From: Drosophila miranda
Lineage: Eukaryota > Arthropoda > Insecta > Diptera > Drosophilidae
Direction: 5' to 3'
NCBI RefSeq assembly: GCF_003369915.1
Contig: NC_046674.1
Location: 34,413,657-34,477,656, forward strand
Length of the DNA: 64,000 nt
Shown: one piece after another, positions 33,095 through 43,755 of the stretch
Layout: each line of letters opens with the position of its first letter
Numbering within the stretch: the first letter of the stretch is position 1
Position numbers and translations under genes: made by a program
The notes under the pieces: generated by a model
The model's database searches: none
What the model was told of the DNA's origin: nothing
Seen by the model: only the letters and a program-made list of their open reading frames with translations

Positions 33095-33311
33095 CTCTGT
33101 ATTCGGTTTTGGTATAGTTATTTTTTCTCCATCTCCATAAATCCACTTATGTGCGATCTTTTCTTCTTTTGTAGAGAGATCAGTGCACTTCTGTGCGGTC
33201 TTGCCGGCTTCAATAGCTTCTTCACCCTGAATGATTGGGTACGACCTAGCTCCTAATGTTACAGTTTCATTTCTGTAATCGATGACGGCTTTTTATTATT
33301 ATTATTATTAT

Positions 33312-33424
33312 GAGGTGAGGTGTGATATATACTTGTATAAATAATATAATATATATAAATATATTTATATATATAATATACATAAATATATAAATTGTAC
33401 AAATACCATCGGGCATACTTTCAG
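33312..33424. other. AT-rich tract between the inverted repeat and L3
   Basis: Mostly alternating A/T (33330-33400) with TATATAAATATA-like words. No gene seen. It is unrelated to the sequence outside the left arm. Confidence 0.6.
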
Positions 33425-33472
33425 GCGAAGAACACAAATATGCTTTCCTATCCGCCCGAAAAGCGACCACTA

Positions 33473-33833
33473 CAGCAGGGTGGCATCAAGCAAGGTGAAA
33501 GCCATCGCCTGCCAAGACGCTGGCTCTGCGGCCCTCTACATGAAGGCGGTGGCTGCCCTCAAAGAGGTCTATCCAGGGGCGAAACTGGAGGCCGTGAAGT
33601 GGAAAGATGTCGCCAGCCGTCCGAGAGCCCGAGCATGGGTCTCGGATAGGCCTGCAGAACCTGAGCAGATACTCAGGTTACTGCAGGTCTGCAACCCCCA
33701 CCTTCCTACAGCCGATTGGAAGGTGGCCAAGGTAGAGGATATCCAAGGACAGAGGCGCCAGATCATCCTCTTCCCTAATGAGGAGTCCGTAGACCTCCTC
33801 GCAAAGACGGACGGTGTAGTGGATTATGGCTAA
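33473..33833 (+). pseudogene. L3 ORF1 C-terminal domain (DUF4780 type)
   Basis: SSKVKAIACQDAGSAALYMK, VASRPRARAWVSDRP and LQVCNPHLPTADWKVAKVED align with L2 ORF1 at 6436-6798. Open for 117 codons to a stop at 33833. The upstream basic part of ORF1 is missing. L2 and L3 differ at many positions, so they are separate subfamilies or old copies. Confidence 0.65.
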
Positions 33834-33899
33834 AAGAAGGTTACCATATCCACCTACAAGTCAGATCACAAGGGCAGACAAGTAGACGCTCCTACCGAT

Positions 33900-34730
33900 A
33901 AACCCCCACCATTGTAAGGCAGCATGCGCTACTCAACTGCTCCATCTGGCCAAGAGTGGAGCCGACATAGTCCTCATTCAGGAGCCCTGGATCCTCGGAA
34001 ACAGGGTCTCCGGTCTGAGGCCTTCAGACTATAAGCTACGCGTAGCTGAAACCGCAGGTTAAATTCGTACCTGCATTCTTGCAAGAAAAGAGTTGTACTT
34101 ATTTGTGCTCCCAAATTTCAGCAATAAAGACCATACCGCAGTGTGCCTCGAAGGCCAGGAGCGCTTACTGAGGATCTGCTCCGCATACATGGGTCATGAT
34201 CAACCTGACCCCCCTCCACACGCGCCAAGGACATCGGTCTAATTGTGGGGCGCGACGCCAACGCACATCACTGCCAGTGGGTAAGCACTGACACAAACGA
34301 AAGGGATGAGTACCTTTTCAGTTACCTACTGACCACTCAGATGGTCTTATTAAACCGGGGTAGTGACCCCACCTTCATTATTAAAAACCGCGAGGAGGTC
34401 CTGGACCTCACGCTTGCCTCTCATGAGATACAGAGAAATATTTTATCCTGTAGGGTCCTGGAGGAATACTCCTTCTCGGACCACAGGTGTACACGTGCAT
34501 ACTGTTTTTTCCTTCTCATTACGCTAGTTCAATTCCAGAACCTCATGCGGACAAACTGGACTCGGTACTCTGACTACCTCTGTCGTGGTCTCCCTGAGTC
34601 CCCACCTGAAGAGAAGCTTTTCAGGGAGGCCACGACTTGTCTTCTTAAGATCTTCACGGACGATGAGTCGCGAATTCTTCTCCTAAATACTCACTTCCCT
34701 GGCTGCGATGAAAACAGACCCAGCTACTAA
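33900..34730 (+). pseudogene. L3 endonuclease fragments
   Basis: From 33900 the frame is full of stops. 34245-34730 is open and shows GRDANAHHCQWVST, FIIKNREEVLDLTLAS and YSFSDHRCT, the late motifs of the APE-type endonuclease, followed by a shortened linker. Several deletions against L2. Confidence 0.65.
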
Positions 34731-34759
34731 GCGCCTCCTTCTGTCGTCTCAAATGCCAT

Positions 34760-36074
34760 CCTGAGCGATCAAAAGCTTTAAACCTTACAAGTCCGCGGGG
34801 CCAGACGGCATTTTCCCTGCCCAAATGATTCACGCCGGACATAAAGCCATTAATTGGCTCAAAATAATTTACGAGGGAATCTCTTCCCATGGGTGCATTC
34901 CTGACACCTGGCTTCAGACCAAAGTCGTATTTATTCCCAAGGCAGGTAAGCCCTCGCACACTGCCCCAAAAGATTTCAGACCCATTAGTCTATTGTCTTT
35001 CCTTCTGAAGGCGATGGAACGGCTCCTGGGGCTGCATCTCACGGCGTGTATTCCGGCCAGTCTGATTTCAGACTCCCAGCATGCCTATCGGAAGGGAAGA
35101 TCCACCGAAACGGCCCTTAACTTAAAGGAGTGCACCCTGGTAACCTTCCTCACGGGCGTACTGATGGACCTGGGGGTTGACTCCCGGACGGTGAGCCTGA
35201 TCGATCAGATGCTACAATGCAGGACGGTGAGGCATCACTGCGGACGTCAGCGTGCACCAGATTTGTCAGCAGAGGCACACAGCAGGGCGAAGTCCTCTCG
35301 CCCCTCCTATGGAACGTGGCAGTGAACGCACTGCTGCGGGAGATAGAGGGGGGTGGCTGCCGCTTGATGGCGTATTCGGACGATGTTGCTATATCATTCT
35401 CCGGAAAATTTCCGCAGACGTTGTGTGAGTGCATGACAAGTACTATAGGAGTCAACCCGTCTACAACGGAACTGGTGCTTTTCCCTAAGAAGTACAAAGT
35501 TCCGGAACAGACTCCCCCAAAACTCTGTGGGGAAGCGCTAGCCTTTAGCAATAATGCCAAGTATCTTGGCCTAATCTTCGACAGAAAGCTCGATTAGAAA
35601 CTGAGCATAGAGGGTAGAGTAAAGAAGTCCACAGAGGTCCTTTACACATGCAGGAAAGCAATCGGTCTAAAATGGGGAATGACCCTATATACAGCTCGGT
35701 GGCTATACACCGCCATCATACGGCCAATCATACTCTATGGAGTGGTAGTATGGTGGCCAGCAATAGACAAAAGAACTTGTCTCAACAGACTCAGAAGAGC
35801 TCAACACATAGCAGAGCTATGCCTTACCGGCGGGCATTACTCCAGGCGAAGGGAAGCCCTGGATACCGTGCTGGAGCTCCTCCCTGTAGATCTCACTTTC
35901 CGCCCTCAGAATGAAAGAAGCCAAACTGTGGAAAGCAATTACCGGAGAAGACAGATTATTGTATCCCTAGTGATCACCTCTCGACGCCTTTCCAGGTATC
36001 AATCCCACCTAGGGAGGACTGGGAGATGGGTGAACCAGGACACTGATGGCTCAAAGTTAGACGGCCGCGTGTGA
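34760..36074 (+). pseudogene. L3 reverse transcriptase fragments
   Basis: RT pieces in three frames: 34825-35325 (DFRPISLLSFLLKAMERLLG, HAYRKGRSTETALN), 35217-35597 (RGTQQGEVLSPLLWNVAVNA, LMAYSDDVAISFSGK) and 35679-36074 (LYGVVVWWPAIDKRT). The catalytic box reads YSDD in place of YADD, and motif A is deleted between the first and second pieces. Non-functional. Confidence 0.7.
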
Positions 36075-36079
36075 GGCGG

Positions 36080-36570
36080 AGTCTACCGTAGCGAGCTGAA
36101 CATCAGTCATTGCTTCAGACAATGACCAATGGCCATCAAGGAGGCCATTTCTATTGTCTCCAAACTACTTCTAGAAACGCATTTAGTGTGCGTCTTCTCG
36201 GAAAGCCAAGCAGCTATTAAAGCTTTAGGCTCAATATCGTCGAATTCAGTGACTGTAAATGACTGCCGCAGGTCTCTGCATGAGATCGCAGAGCAGTAAA
36301 ATCTTTTCCCTATATGGGTCCTCAGCCACAGGGACATCGAAGGGAACGACGCCGCAGTCGAGCTAGCCAGGCAGGGTACTACGATTCCTCTGTTATCAGC
36401 CAATTCGATTTGTTCGTCTCAGTTCAAATGTGGCGATCTATGCGCTGAGAGAGCAAGTAGGGAGCAGAGAGGGAGCAAGTAGCGATGCCTTTGGCTACGT
36501 GCAGGCTTCTCACGCACAAATTGTGCGAGCACAGTGCAAATAGAAGATGACAGCAGACCGTTTCCTGTAG
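36080..36570 (+). pseudogene. L3 RNase H fragment
   Basis: Nucleotide similarity to L1 (398-780) is obvious: the stretch from GAGGCCATTTCTAT through the SQAAIKALGS and HRDIEGND codons to GACCGTTTCCTGT. A stop replaces a residue after AEQ, and an insertion near 36400-36470 duplicates a short GAGAGGGAGCAAGTAG-like word. Ends at CR1-b. Confidence 0.6.
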
Positions 36571-36615
36571 GGTCTGACCGTTGGTTTTAAAAACCAATAC
36601 GATCGGCTCCTAGCC

Positions 36616-37070
36616 ATGGAGGCTCAGTTTAGCGGCTTAAAACTGCTGAATGAGTCTCCGAGGCGCAAAAAGGTCACTCCGCGGGATCTGCCGAAAATCG
36701 GACTCCGACCAGTCAAAGTGTACAGCAGCTGATTTCGTTTGCCACCCCAAGGGCAACGACAGCTGCTGGCGATGCAGATTCGGTTGCCGAATTCATCGTT
36801 TCGGAGAATGTGCAGCCAAGTACGTCTGCAGCGTCCGTGTCCGTAGTGTCCGCATGCTCACTAGTTGTCCCGTCCATCCCGATCCCACCAGTAAATAGAC
36901 GTTCCGGACCTCCGGATATTGCCACCACAGGTACTAGGCCTGTGGTGCCCAAACCACTGGTGGGAGTCCCACCAAAACGACAAGTTTTTGTTTCACGGCT
37001 GGCCCCTGACCTCACATCGAATGATGTAATTGCTTTTTTTCAAAGCAGAATAAAAGCCGGAGAAGTTTAA
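36616..37070 (+). pseudogene. CR1-b ORF1
   Basis: Broken across frames. It begins MEAQFSGLKLLNESPRRKK, then loses frame; the part from 36810 reads MQPSTSAASVSVVSACSLVV and RQVFVSRLAPDLTSNDVIAF before a stop at 37068-37070. Basic coding traces (EHLVVKEFKAKKKNRPPITF) continue to about 37230 in another frame. The layout fits the nucleic-acid-binding ORF1 of CR1/jockey elements, but no zinc knuckle is visible. Confidence 0.5.
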
Positions 37071-37289
37071 TTTCTCTTATGACAGGGAGATAACTTCGTT
37101 CAAGATAAGTGTCTCCCCAACTCACTTTGACACCATTTGCTCTGCCAAATTTGGCTAGAGCATTTGGTGGTGAAGGAGTTCAAGGCTAAGAAAAAAAATA
37201 GGCCCCCCATAACATTTACAAATCATCCCAATGCGCCATCCTCATCTTCCCGTCCTGCTTCCACCCTTCCAAAAAACTAACTTCTCTTA

Positions 37290-38335
37290 GTAACCTATCA
37301 GAATGTAAGAGGCTTGCGTAGTAAGCTCAGCATTCTTTTCCGGGATAGTGTTGCATTTGCTTCCCACGTTATTGTGTTTAATGAAACCTGGTTAAAGCCG
37401 GACATTCTTAGTTCCGAGGTTTTGGCAGATCGGTACACAACTTTTAGAAAGGACCGTTCGTCTCGACGTACAGGGGGGTTCTTATTGCAGTGGACTCTTA
37501 CTTCACGTCGGAACACTTCACAGTCCAAGTTCAACAGGAACTGGAATTCCTGTGTGTAAAACTGATTCTTCCCGCTTGCGCTATATTCATTACTTGCTCG
37601 TATATCCCACATTCTTCGGATTTTTCAATTTATGAGCAGCACTTGTCCGCCTTAACCGCTGTTTCTTCCTCGCTATCTGATAAAGATCGTATGATAGTTC
37701 TTGGTGACTTCAACTTGCCAGGAACTGTTTGGTCTTCGGTAAACGAGTCTAGTATCCTAGTTCCCATGTCACGACATGACTTTGTTGACGGCTTGCTTGA
37801 CCTGTCCCTGTCTCAAGTCAATCATGTGAAAAATTCCTTGGGTCGATTGCTTGATCTGTGCTTTGTTTCGGATCCGACCATAGTGTTGTTAACCCGAGCC
37901 CTTCCGCTCACTATACCTGAAGACGCCTACCACCCTACTTTCGAGGTGTCGCTAGATACAGGACCAACTGTATTGGATCGGTCGAGTAGACGACCTGAAC
38001 GTGTCCGCTGCTTTCGTAAAGCCGAATTCGCGAAGCTTAATAACCTCATTAGGGATTTTGATTGGTCCGCTTTGTACTTGTGCAATGATGTCAAAAAAGG
38101 CACAAACATTTTTTACAATGCTCTTGGAACATTTTTTGATTCTTGTGTCCCGCTTTCTTGTCCGACTAGATCTGGAAAACCCCCTTGGTTTACCAAAGAG
38201 TTATCCAGTCTAAAAAACTTACAATCAAGACTTTATAAAAAATTTCAAGAAGTGGGTTCTCCTACTTCTCACTCTCGCTATGTAATAGCTCGGTCAAACT
38301 TTTCAGTTCTTAATGCTCAATGCTATAAGAACTAC
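37290..38335 (+). pseudogene. CR1-b endonuclease
   Basis: Starts YQNVRGLRSKLSILF (first metal-binding Asn), then VIVFNETWLKPDILS (catalytic Glu), a frameshift near 37490, and CSYIPHSSDFSIYEQHLS, MIVLGDFNLPGTVW, LDLCFVSDPT and EDAYHPTFEVSLD. The linker ends at SVLNAQCYKNY, where the roo-like element interrupts. Continuation is at 43756. Confidence 0.8.
38331..38335. repeat. Target site duplication of the roo-like element (ACTAC), left
   Basis: ACTAC here and at 43751-43755. Across the two copies the CR1-b sequence is continuous with that of the spacer copy. Confidence 0.9.
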
Positions 38336-38774
38336 TGTTCAAACATGAACATATTATCGTCAATACAATGCCACTTTCGGCCCCTTGCAGAATGTTTAAA
38401 TATAAATAGATTATTGTACACATAAACTCATGTAACAACACCGATCTCTAAAGAAATAACATAAAGTAGACAAGTTATGACTGCACTGGTGTAAACAGAG
38501 ATCTGTAACCCATTAATACGACAACAAAACACAAGTGCAGAAAACACTTAACAAATGCGGTCCTAAAATAAAACTAATGTAAGCATGTACTCAAAAAGAC
38601 ACCCTCAGTAAATTGTATCCTCTGCGTAGGTCTAACGATAATTATAGACTACCAAATTGTACCTCCTACCTCATTGTCAAATCACATATAAGGCTCTGAT
38701 TTTAAGAATAAAATTAAGTTTGAATTTACAACTCAACTCGCAAATGTCTAGACTTTTCTTTTAAGGTCTTAACA
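38336..38774 (+). repeat. roo-like 5' LTR (439 bp)
   Basis: TGTTCAAACATG...GTCTTAACA. Followed four bases later by TGGTCCTTCGAGAC, a possible primer binding site. AATAAAATTAAG at about 38707-38718 could hold a polyadenylation signal. Confidence 0.85.
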
Positions 38775-39315
38775 TTTTGGTCCTTCGAGACTCTCCGTTG
38801 TTTCCCCCTTGTGGTAAGAGCACGGAGTTAAACCAGCTTCCTTGAGACTGAACAAGTGTCTAGTTCACTGACAGCTAAAGGTAGCAAAATAAAAAACTTT
38901 GATTTCCCTCCTATAGGAAGGAACAGAGTATAAAATAAATTAATGAAACGAGAGTTTCAATTAATAATTTGGAAAAATACGAGCTAAACAGGCTGTATTT
39001 TTAATAGATAACTGGGTATATCTATTGTGATCGGAGAATAAAACAAAAAAAAATAAATAAAAATAAATGAAACGGAAGTTTCAATTAATAATTTGGAAAA
39101 TACGAGCTGGACAGGCTGTATTTTAATAGATAACGAAATATGTATATCTATTGTAATTGAAAAATAAAAATTTTTCGCGACGGTGGCGTTTTCGAGGCCG
39201 GAACATCGAAAGAGACAAAATAATAATCCGAAACATCGAAAGTGCTTAATGGCTAGAATTGAAAAAAAAACGAGGGGGAACGCTGTGAGTTGCTGCGGAC
39301 ACCGCAACTCTACGG
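38775..39315 (+). repeat. roo-like leader with a two-unit tandem repeat
   Basis: Two imperfect copies of a unit of about 125 bp, roughly 38934-39058 and 39059-39172, each containing GTTTCAATTAATAATTTGGA and GGCTGTATTTT. A pair of CCGAAACATCGAAAG-like words at about 39197-39240 forms a second short duplication. No gene seen. Confidence 0.65.
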
Positions 39316-40150
39316 TTATACCCGATACTAAGTCAGTATGGCTCTCCTCCGGCAGACGCCGCTAATATTAAACGACACGACAAGAGTGCGTGCGAGAGAG
39401 ACAGAAAATCAGATACCAAAATTGGTGGATACCAAATTTGGTAACTCTAGCCTTAATAGTCTCTGAGATTTTTGAATATCCCCAGATTTTCGTCCTTTGC
39501 GGGGGCGGAAGGGGGTGTGGCGAAATTTTGAAACAAACTCGTCTCGGTCCGATATATTAGGAGTGTGGATACCAAATTTGGTTGCTCTAGCTTTTGTAGT
39601 CTCTGAGATCTAGGCGCTAATGTTTTACTCTAAGCAAAGCCGCCTATGCTACGTGTGTGTTAGAGAGAGACAGGGCGAGAAAAAATGAAATTGTTTTCTT
39701 GATGCTGGCTATAATAATAATACGATCCAATTCAGATTCCGCAGTCTTAAAGATATGGTCATTCTCTACAATTCTACGTTTTTGGTTTTCTCATATCTTT
39801 AAAATTGTGGATGCCACAGATTTTCGTCCTTTGTGGGGGCGGAAGTGGGCGGGGCGAAGTTTTGAAATATTTTTGTAGCAGTGACATATCACAGAAGTCT
39901 GGATCCAAAACATCGTTGCTCTAGCTCTTATAGTCTTTGAGCACTAGGCGCTGAAGGGGACGGACAGACGGACAGACGGACGGACGGACCGACGGACAGA
40001 CAGACAGGGCTCAATCGACTCGGCTATTGATGCTGATCAAGAATATATATACTTTATGGGGTCGGAAACGATTCCTTCTGGACGTTACACACATCCACTT
40101 TTACCACAAATCTAATATACCCCAATACTCATTTTGAGTATCGGGTATAA
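39316..40150 (+). mobile_element. DINE-1/INE-1-type Helitron-related element
   Basis: Ends are 14-bp inverted repeats, TTATACCCGATACT (39316-39329) and AGTATCGGGTATAA (40137-40150). Near the 3' end is a hairpin with 7-bp stem ATACTCA/TGAGTAT (40125-40141). Internal (GACGGACA)n microsatellite at about 39959-40005 and a GTCGGAAACGATTCC region are typical of this abundant non-autonomous Drosophila family. An internal module (CAGATTTTCGTCCTTTG and GATACCAAATTTGG words) is duplicated, at about 39420-39620 and 39770-39950. No coding capacity. Confidence 0.85.
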
Positions 40151-41500
40151 TAAACTATTAAGCTTAAATCCGTTCTTAGATAAAGACGGATTGTTACGAG
40201 TTGGAGGTAGATTGCAAAACTCCAACGCGGAATTTGAGGTTAAACATCCCTTGATTTTAGATAAGTGTCACTTGACGACTTTAATTATCAAGAATGCACA
40301 TAAAGAAACATTGCACGGTGGAATTAATCTGATGCGAAACTATATCCAGCGAAAGTTTTGGATATTCGGGCTAAGAAATTGCTTAAAGAAAAAACTTAAA
40401 GAGTGTGTCACCTGTGCTAGGTATCGACAGAATACTGCAGAACAAATTATGGGAAATCTGCCGAAACACAGAGCTACAATGTCGCACCCGTTTACAAATA
40501 CAGGGGTAGACTTCGCCGGGCCTTACCATATCCGATCATCTAAAAACCGGGGGCAGAAATCCTATAAGGGATATATTGCCGTATTCGTATGCATGGCGAC
40601 AAAAGCTATTCATTTGGAAGTAGTCAGCGATCTTACTTCAGATGCATTTCTACCTGCACTTAGAAGATTTTTTTCAAGAAGAGGAAAATGTGCAAAAATT
40701 TTTTCCGATAATGGAACTAACTTTGTGGGAGCTTCGCGCAAATTAGACGAGGAATACCAAAAAGCCCTCAAAGACAACATAAAAGTGGTTCCAATATTAG
40801 AAAGAGAACAGATCGAGTGGCATTTTATTCCCCCGGCAGGACCTCACTTCGGAGGTATTTGGGAAGCTGGGGTAAAATCAGTGAAATATCACTTAAAAAG
40901 GGTAATTGGGGACAATAATTTAACCTATGAGGAAATGGCAACTCTATTATGTCAAATTGAAGCGGTACGAAATTCACGCCCTTTGTATACAGCTACAAAT
41001 GATATTGACGATCTGGATGTATTAACACCAGGTCATTTTATAATTGGAAGGCCAATATTTGGCCCGATGGAGACAATTTCAGAAGAAAAAATCGGGAATC
41101 TGGATAGATGGAGATTAATTCAGAAAATGAAAAGAGAATTTTGGATTAAATGGAAAGAAGATTATTTGCACACACTGCAACAAAGAAATAAATGGAAAAT
41201 AGGAATGCAGAATATTAAAACAGGACAGATTGTATTAATAAAAGATGAAACCTGTCACCCAGCTAGATGGCCCTTGGGAAAAATAGAAGAAATACATAAA
41301 GGTAGGGACGATAGAGTCAGAGTAGTAACGATAAAACATCAAGACGGGTTGATAAAACGACCTATAACTAAAATTTGTCCATTAGCTGGAATTGAGTCAG
41401 AAGAGCAAGACTCAGGAATGACTCCAAAAGAGACCAGAAGTACGCGTAGTAGACCTCGAATGTCCAAGCTAGGACTGATGGCAGCATTGTTAATGCTTGT
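40151..41500 (+). pseudogene. roo-like integrase
   Basis: Open from 40134 to 41570. It begins in the linker before integrase (LNPFLDKDGLLRVGGRLQNS), then zinc region (HKETLHGGINLMR, CVTCARYRQ), catalytic core (NTGVDFAGPYHI, FSDNGTNFVGAS, PPAGPHFGGIWEAG) and DUF5641-type C-terminus (RWRLIQKMKREFWIKWKEDY, LIKDETCHPARWPLGKIEEI). The first part of pol is missing. The frame itself is undamaged up to 41500, which suggests the element is young apart from its internal deletion. Confidence 0.9.
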
Positions 41501-43200
41501 GTTATGTTGCAAACATGTTATGCAAACATTGCTGCTAGAGGAACGGCGAAGTGGTCAATTGAAAAAATGAACAGTTCCACTTCGATATATTTGGACCCGA
41601 TGGGGGATGTTGAAATAGTCGCCTCATCCTGGGATTTAATTGTTTATTATAACATGGACCCGTATTTCCAAATGTTAAAAAAGGGGAAAGAATTGATTGG
41701 GAAAATGAGAGTTGTGTGTGGTAAACTTTATACTTTTGAAGATCAATGCAATAATGTCTTAGATAATACGGAAAGACAAATTGCAGACCTGGAGGAAAAT
41801 AATAAACTTTTCATGACTCAGAATAATAAAAGAAGCGAGCACCATTTGAGTTTATGGGCTCACTTTATCATATATTATTTGGGATAATGGACGCCGAAGA
41901 TAGGGAAACGTTGGAAGGAAATATGAAAAATTTATTAGAAAACCAACATAACCTAGATGATTTAATTAAAAAACAAACATCGGTGGTAGAGTCAACGGTA
42001 AATATTCTCAAAAGAACTACCGAGGAAATAAATTTGAACTTTAGAAGTATGAGCACTAGAGTAGAAAACATAACGGAAGCATTAAAGGAAAGTTTCTATG
42101 TGTACAAAGAATCCATAAATTTCTTTATGGTAACAAAGCAACTAAGCTCCTTGATTGAAGAGTGCGATAAAATTCAATCAGCAGCTATTAATCTACTGAT
42201 AGATATTAATCATGGTAGACTAAATCCAAACATTTTAAAACCTATACAATTAAAGGGAGAAATAGCAAAAATAAAAGATAACTTACTAGAAACATTGGTG
42301 CTTCCAGGAAAAAGAACAGGAACAGAATTGAAGGAAATTTACAGCCTATTAACAGCGAAAGGAATTTTTGTTGATAACAAATTAATTCTGAACGTGAAGA
42401 TTCCCCTGTTTGGTAGACACGCATCCCATTTGTTTAGGATAATTCCAATGCCAGTTTAGCATGAACAAGAATTAGTCAAGGTAGATTTGAGCTCCAGGTA
42501 TTTAGTATATAATTTCGAAATTGATTCCTATCATTCGATGACTGAAGCTACCTTGAACAAATGCCAAAAATGGCAAACGAATAGAAGAGTATGCGAAGGT
42601 AATTGGCCTTGGAGCAATGCCAATGATAATGCTTGTGAGATAGCTCCTTTCAAACCAAAGGGTAATTCAAATTGCGTTTATAGGAAGATAGCAGAGACAA
42701 GGTCATTTTGGGTCGAATTAGAAAGACAGGGTAGTTGGATTTTCAAAGTTCCAGTAAACACTAATGATAGAATTCAATGTAGTAACTCAAATCAAGAACT
42801 AATAGATCTTCCGCAACAAGGAATTTTAACAATAATACATGGTTGTACTGTGCGAACCGATGATAAAATACTAGTACCTCATCACAGTATTCAAACAGAA
42901 AGCTACGAGCCAATTTCATCCTTTTATATAAGTAATATAAGCAAAATACCAAAAATTGTTTGGAATCCATTAACAGTACCATTAATTAACCATACAGAAG
43001 AAATGGATAAGTTAAGAAACGAAATAAAATTGTTAAAGGAAGGTCATCATGACTTAAAAGGACTTAAGTTCCATCATGTATCTGGACATGCGGCCTTGAT
43101 TATCGGAATCATAATAATGATAATATTAATAATCTATGCCATAAGAAGAATTAAAGTAGCACGAAAACTGCAAACGATAGCACTTCCCTACCCACTGTAA
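41460..43200 (+). pseudogene. roo-like env-like region, broken in three frames
   Basis: Follows integrase directly. Three frames (41504-41887, 41854-42459, 42487-43200) are separated by a frameshift near 41510-41560 (short duplication of a TGTTATGCAAAC-like word), another near 41870, and a TAG at about 42457. Features: hydrophobic signal-like segment near 41470-41520, long heptad-like helical stretch in the second frame, several Cys and Asn-X-Ser/Thr sites in the third, and a C-terminal membrane anchor (about 43090-43150) with a short basic tail. This matches the env-like product of roo-type elements. It is inactive here. Confidence 0.75.
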
Positions 43201-43311
43201 TTGACTGTAAATGATTATCTGTACTTGTAATTATAGCTATAAAGAAAATGTACACAAAAAGGTTCACAAGAATCCAAATACAAACAATGCCACTTTCGGC
43301 CCTTTGCAGAA

Positions 43312-43750
43312 TGTTCAAACATGAACATATTATCGTCAATACAATGCCACTTTCGGCCCCTTGCAGAATGTTTAAATATAAATAGATTATTGTACACATA
43401 AACTCATGTAACAACACCGATCTCTAAAGAAATAACATAAAGTAGACAAGTTATGACTGCACTGGTGTAAACAGAGATCTGTAACCCATTAATACGACAA
43501 CAAAACACAAGTGGAGAAAACACTTAACAAATGCGGTCCTAAAATAAAACTAATGTAAGCATGTACTCAAAAAGACACCCTCAGTAAATTGTATCCTCTG
43601 CGTAGGTCTAACGATAATTATAGACTACCAAGTTTTACCTCCTAGCTCATTGTCAAATCACATATAAGGCTCTGATTTTAAGAATAAAATTAAGTTTGAA
43701 TTTACAACTCAACTCGCAAATGTCTAGACTTTTCTTTTAAGGTCTTATCA
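43312..43750 (+). repeat. roo-like 3' LTR (439 bp)
   Basis: Second LTR; ends GTCTTATCA (5' LTR ends GTCTTAACA). Just upstream (43285-43311) the words ACAATGCCACTTTCGGCC and TTGCAGAATGTT repeat what lies inside the LTR at about 43340-43372. Confidence 0.85.
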
Positions 43751-43755
43751 ACTAC

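Larger units (their letters stand above)
30233..33294 (-). mobile_element. Gypsy-A, right copy, outer segment with host insert
   Basis: Mirror of 8786-11847: RNase H and RT, non-coding stretch, TPX2-like fragment and protease end. Same truncation point at the TAA microsatellite, which shows that the 5' loss of gypsy-A happened before the inverted duplication or that the duplication boundary itself lies there. Confidence 0.75.
22427..33311 (-). repeat. Right arm of the giant inverted repeat (about 10.9 kb)
   Basis: Reverse complement of 8769-19703. It is about 50 bp shorter, mostly because of two deletions in the gypsy-B integrase near 23870-23920. The innermost shared bases are CCACACCGGAAATA. 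Substitutions are sparse, so the two arms are recent or have been homogenised. Outer edge is the (ATT)n tract at 33295-33311. Confidence 0.95.
33425..36570 (+). mobile_element. LOA-like non-LTR element L3, heavily degraded
   Basis: Plus-strand copy of the L1/L2 type. DUF4780-like ORF1 end, endonuclease, RT and RNase H are recognisable in that order but broken by many stops and by internal deletions (about 3.1 kb against about 5 kb for L2). It ends at about 36570 within the region after RNase H, where CR1-b starts. The Cys-rich end, 3' UTR and CCTAA tail are missing. Boundaries are approximate. Confidence 0.7.
36571..38335 (+). mobile_element. CR1-b large copy, segment 1 (ORF1 and endonuclease)
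   Basis: Start of the longest CR1-b element, which is split into 36571-38335, 43751-44480 and 62953-63928. An ATG at 36616 opens an ORF1-like region (MEAQFSGLKLLNESPRRKK). ORF2 starts near 37290. It is interrupted at GAACTAC by the roo-like element, with target duplication ACTAC (38331-38335 and 43751-43755). Confidence 0.85.
38336..43750 (+). mobile_element. roo-like BEL/Pao element with env-like region, internally deleted
   Basis: 5415 bp with 439-bp LTRs (38336-38774 and 43312-43750) that differ by about five bases. The LTR start TGTTCAAACATGAACA resembles that of the Drosophila roo element. gag, protease, RT and RNase H are absent. What remains is a leader with a tandem repeat, an INE-1 insertion (39316-40150), integrase (40151-41500) and an env-like region (41504-43200). 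The deletion and INE-1 lie at the same place, so INE-1 either inserted there or spans the deletion. Confidence 0.85.

Noticed and set aside
8769..33311. Inverted repeat as terminal inverted repeats of a giant DNA transposon
   Set aside because: Edges lie inside retroelement sequence, there is no target duplication at the outer ends, and no transposase is present.
39957..40006. GACGGACA repeats as a possible CRISPR-like or minisatellite array
   Set aside because: Ordinary internal microsatellite of INE-1/DINE-1 elements.
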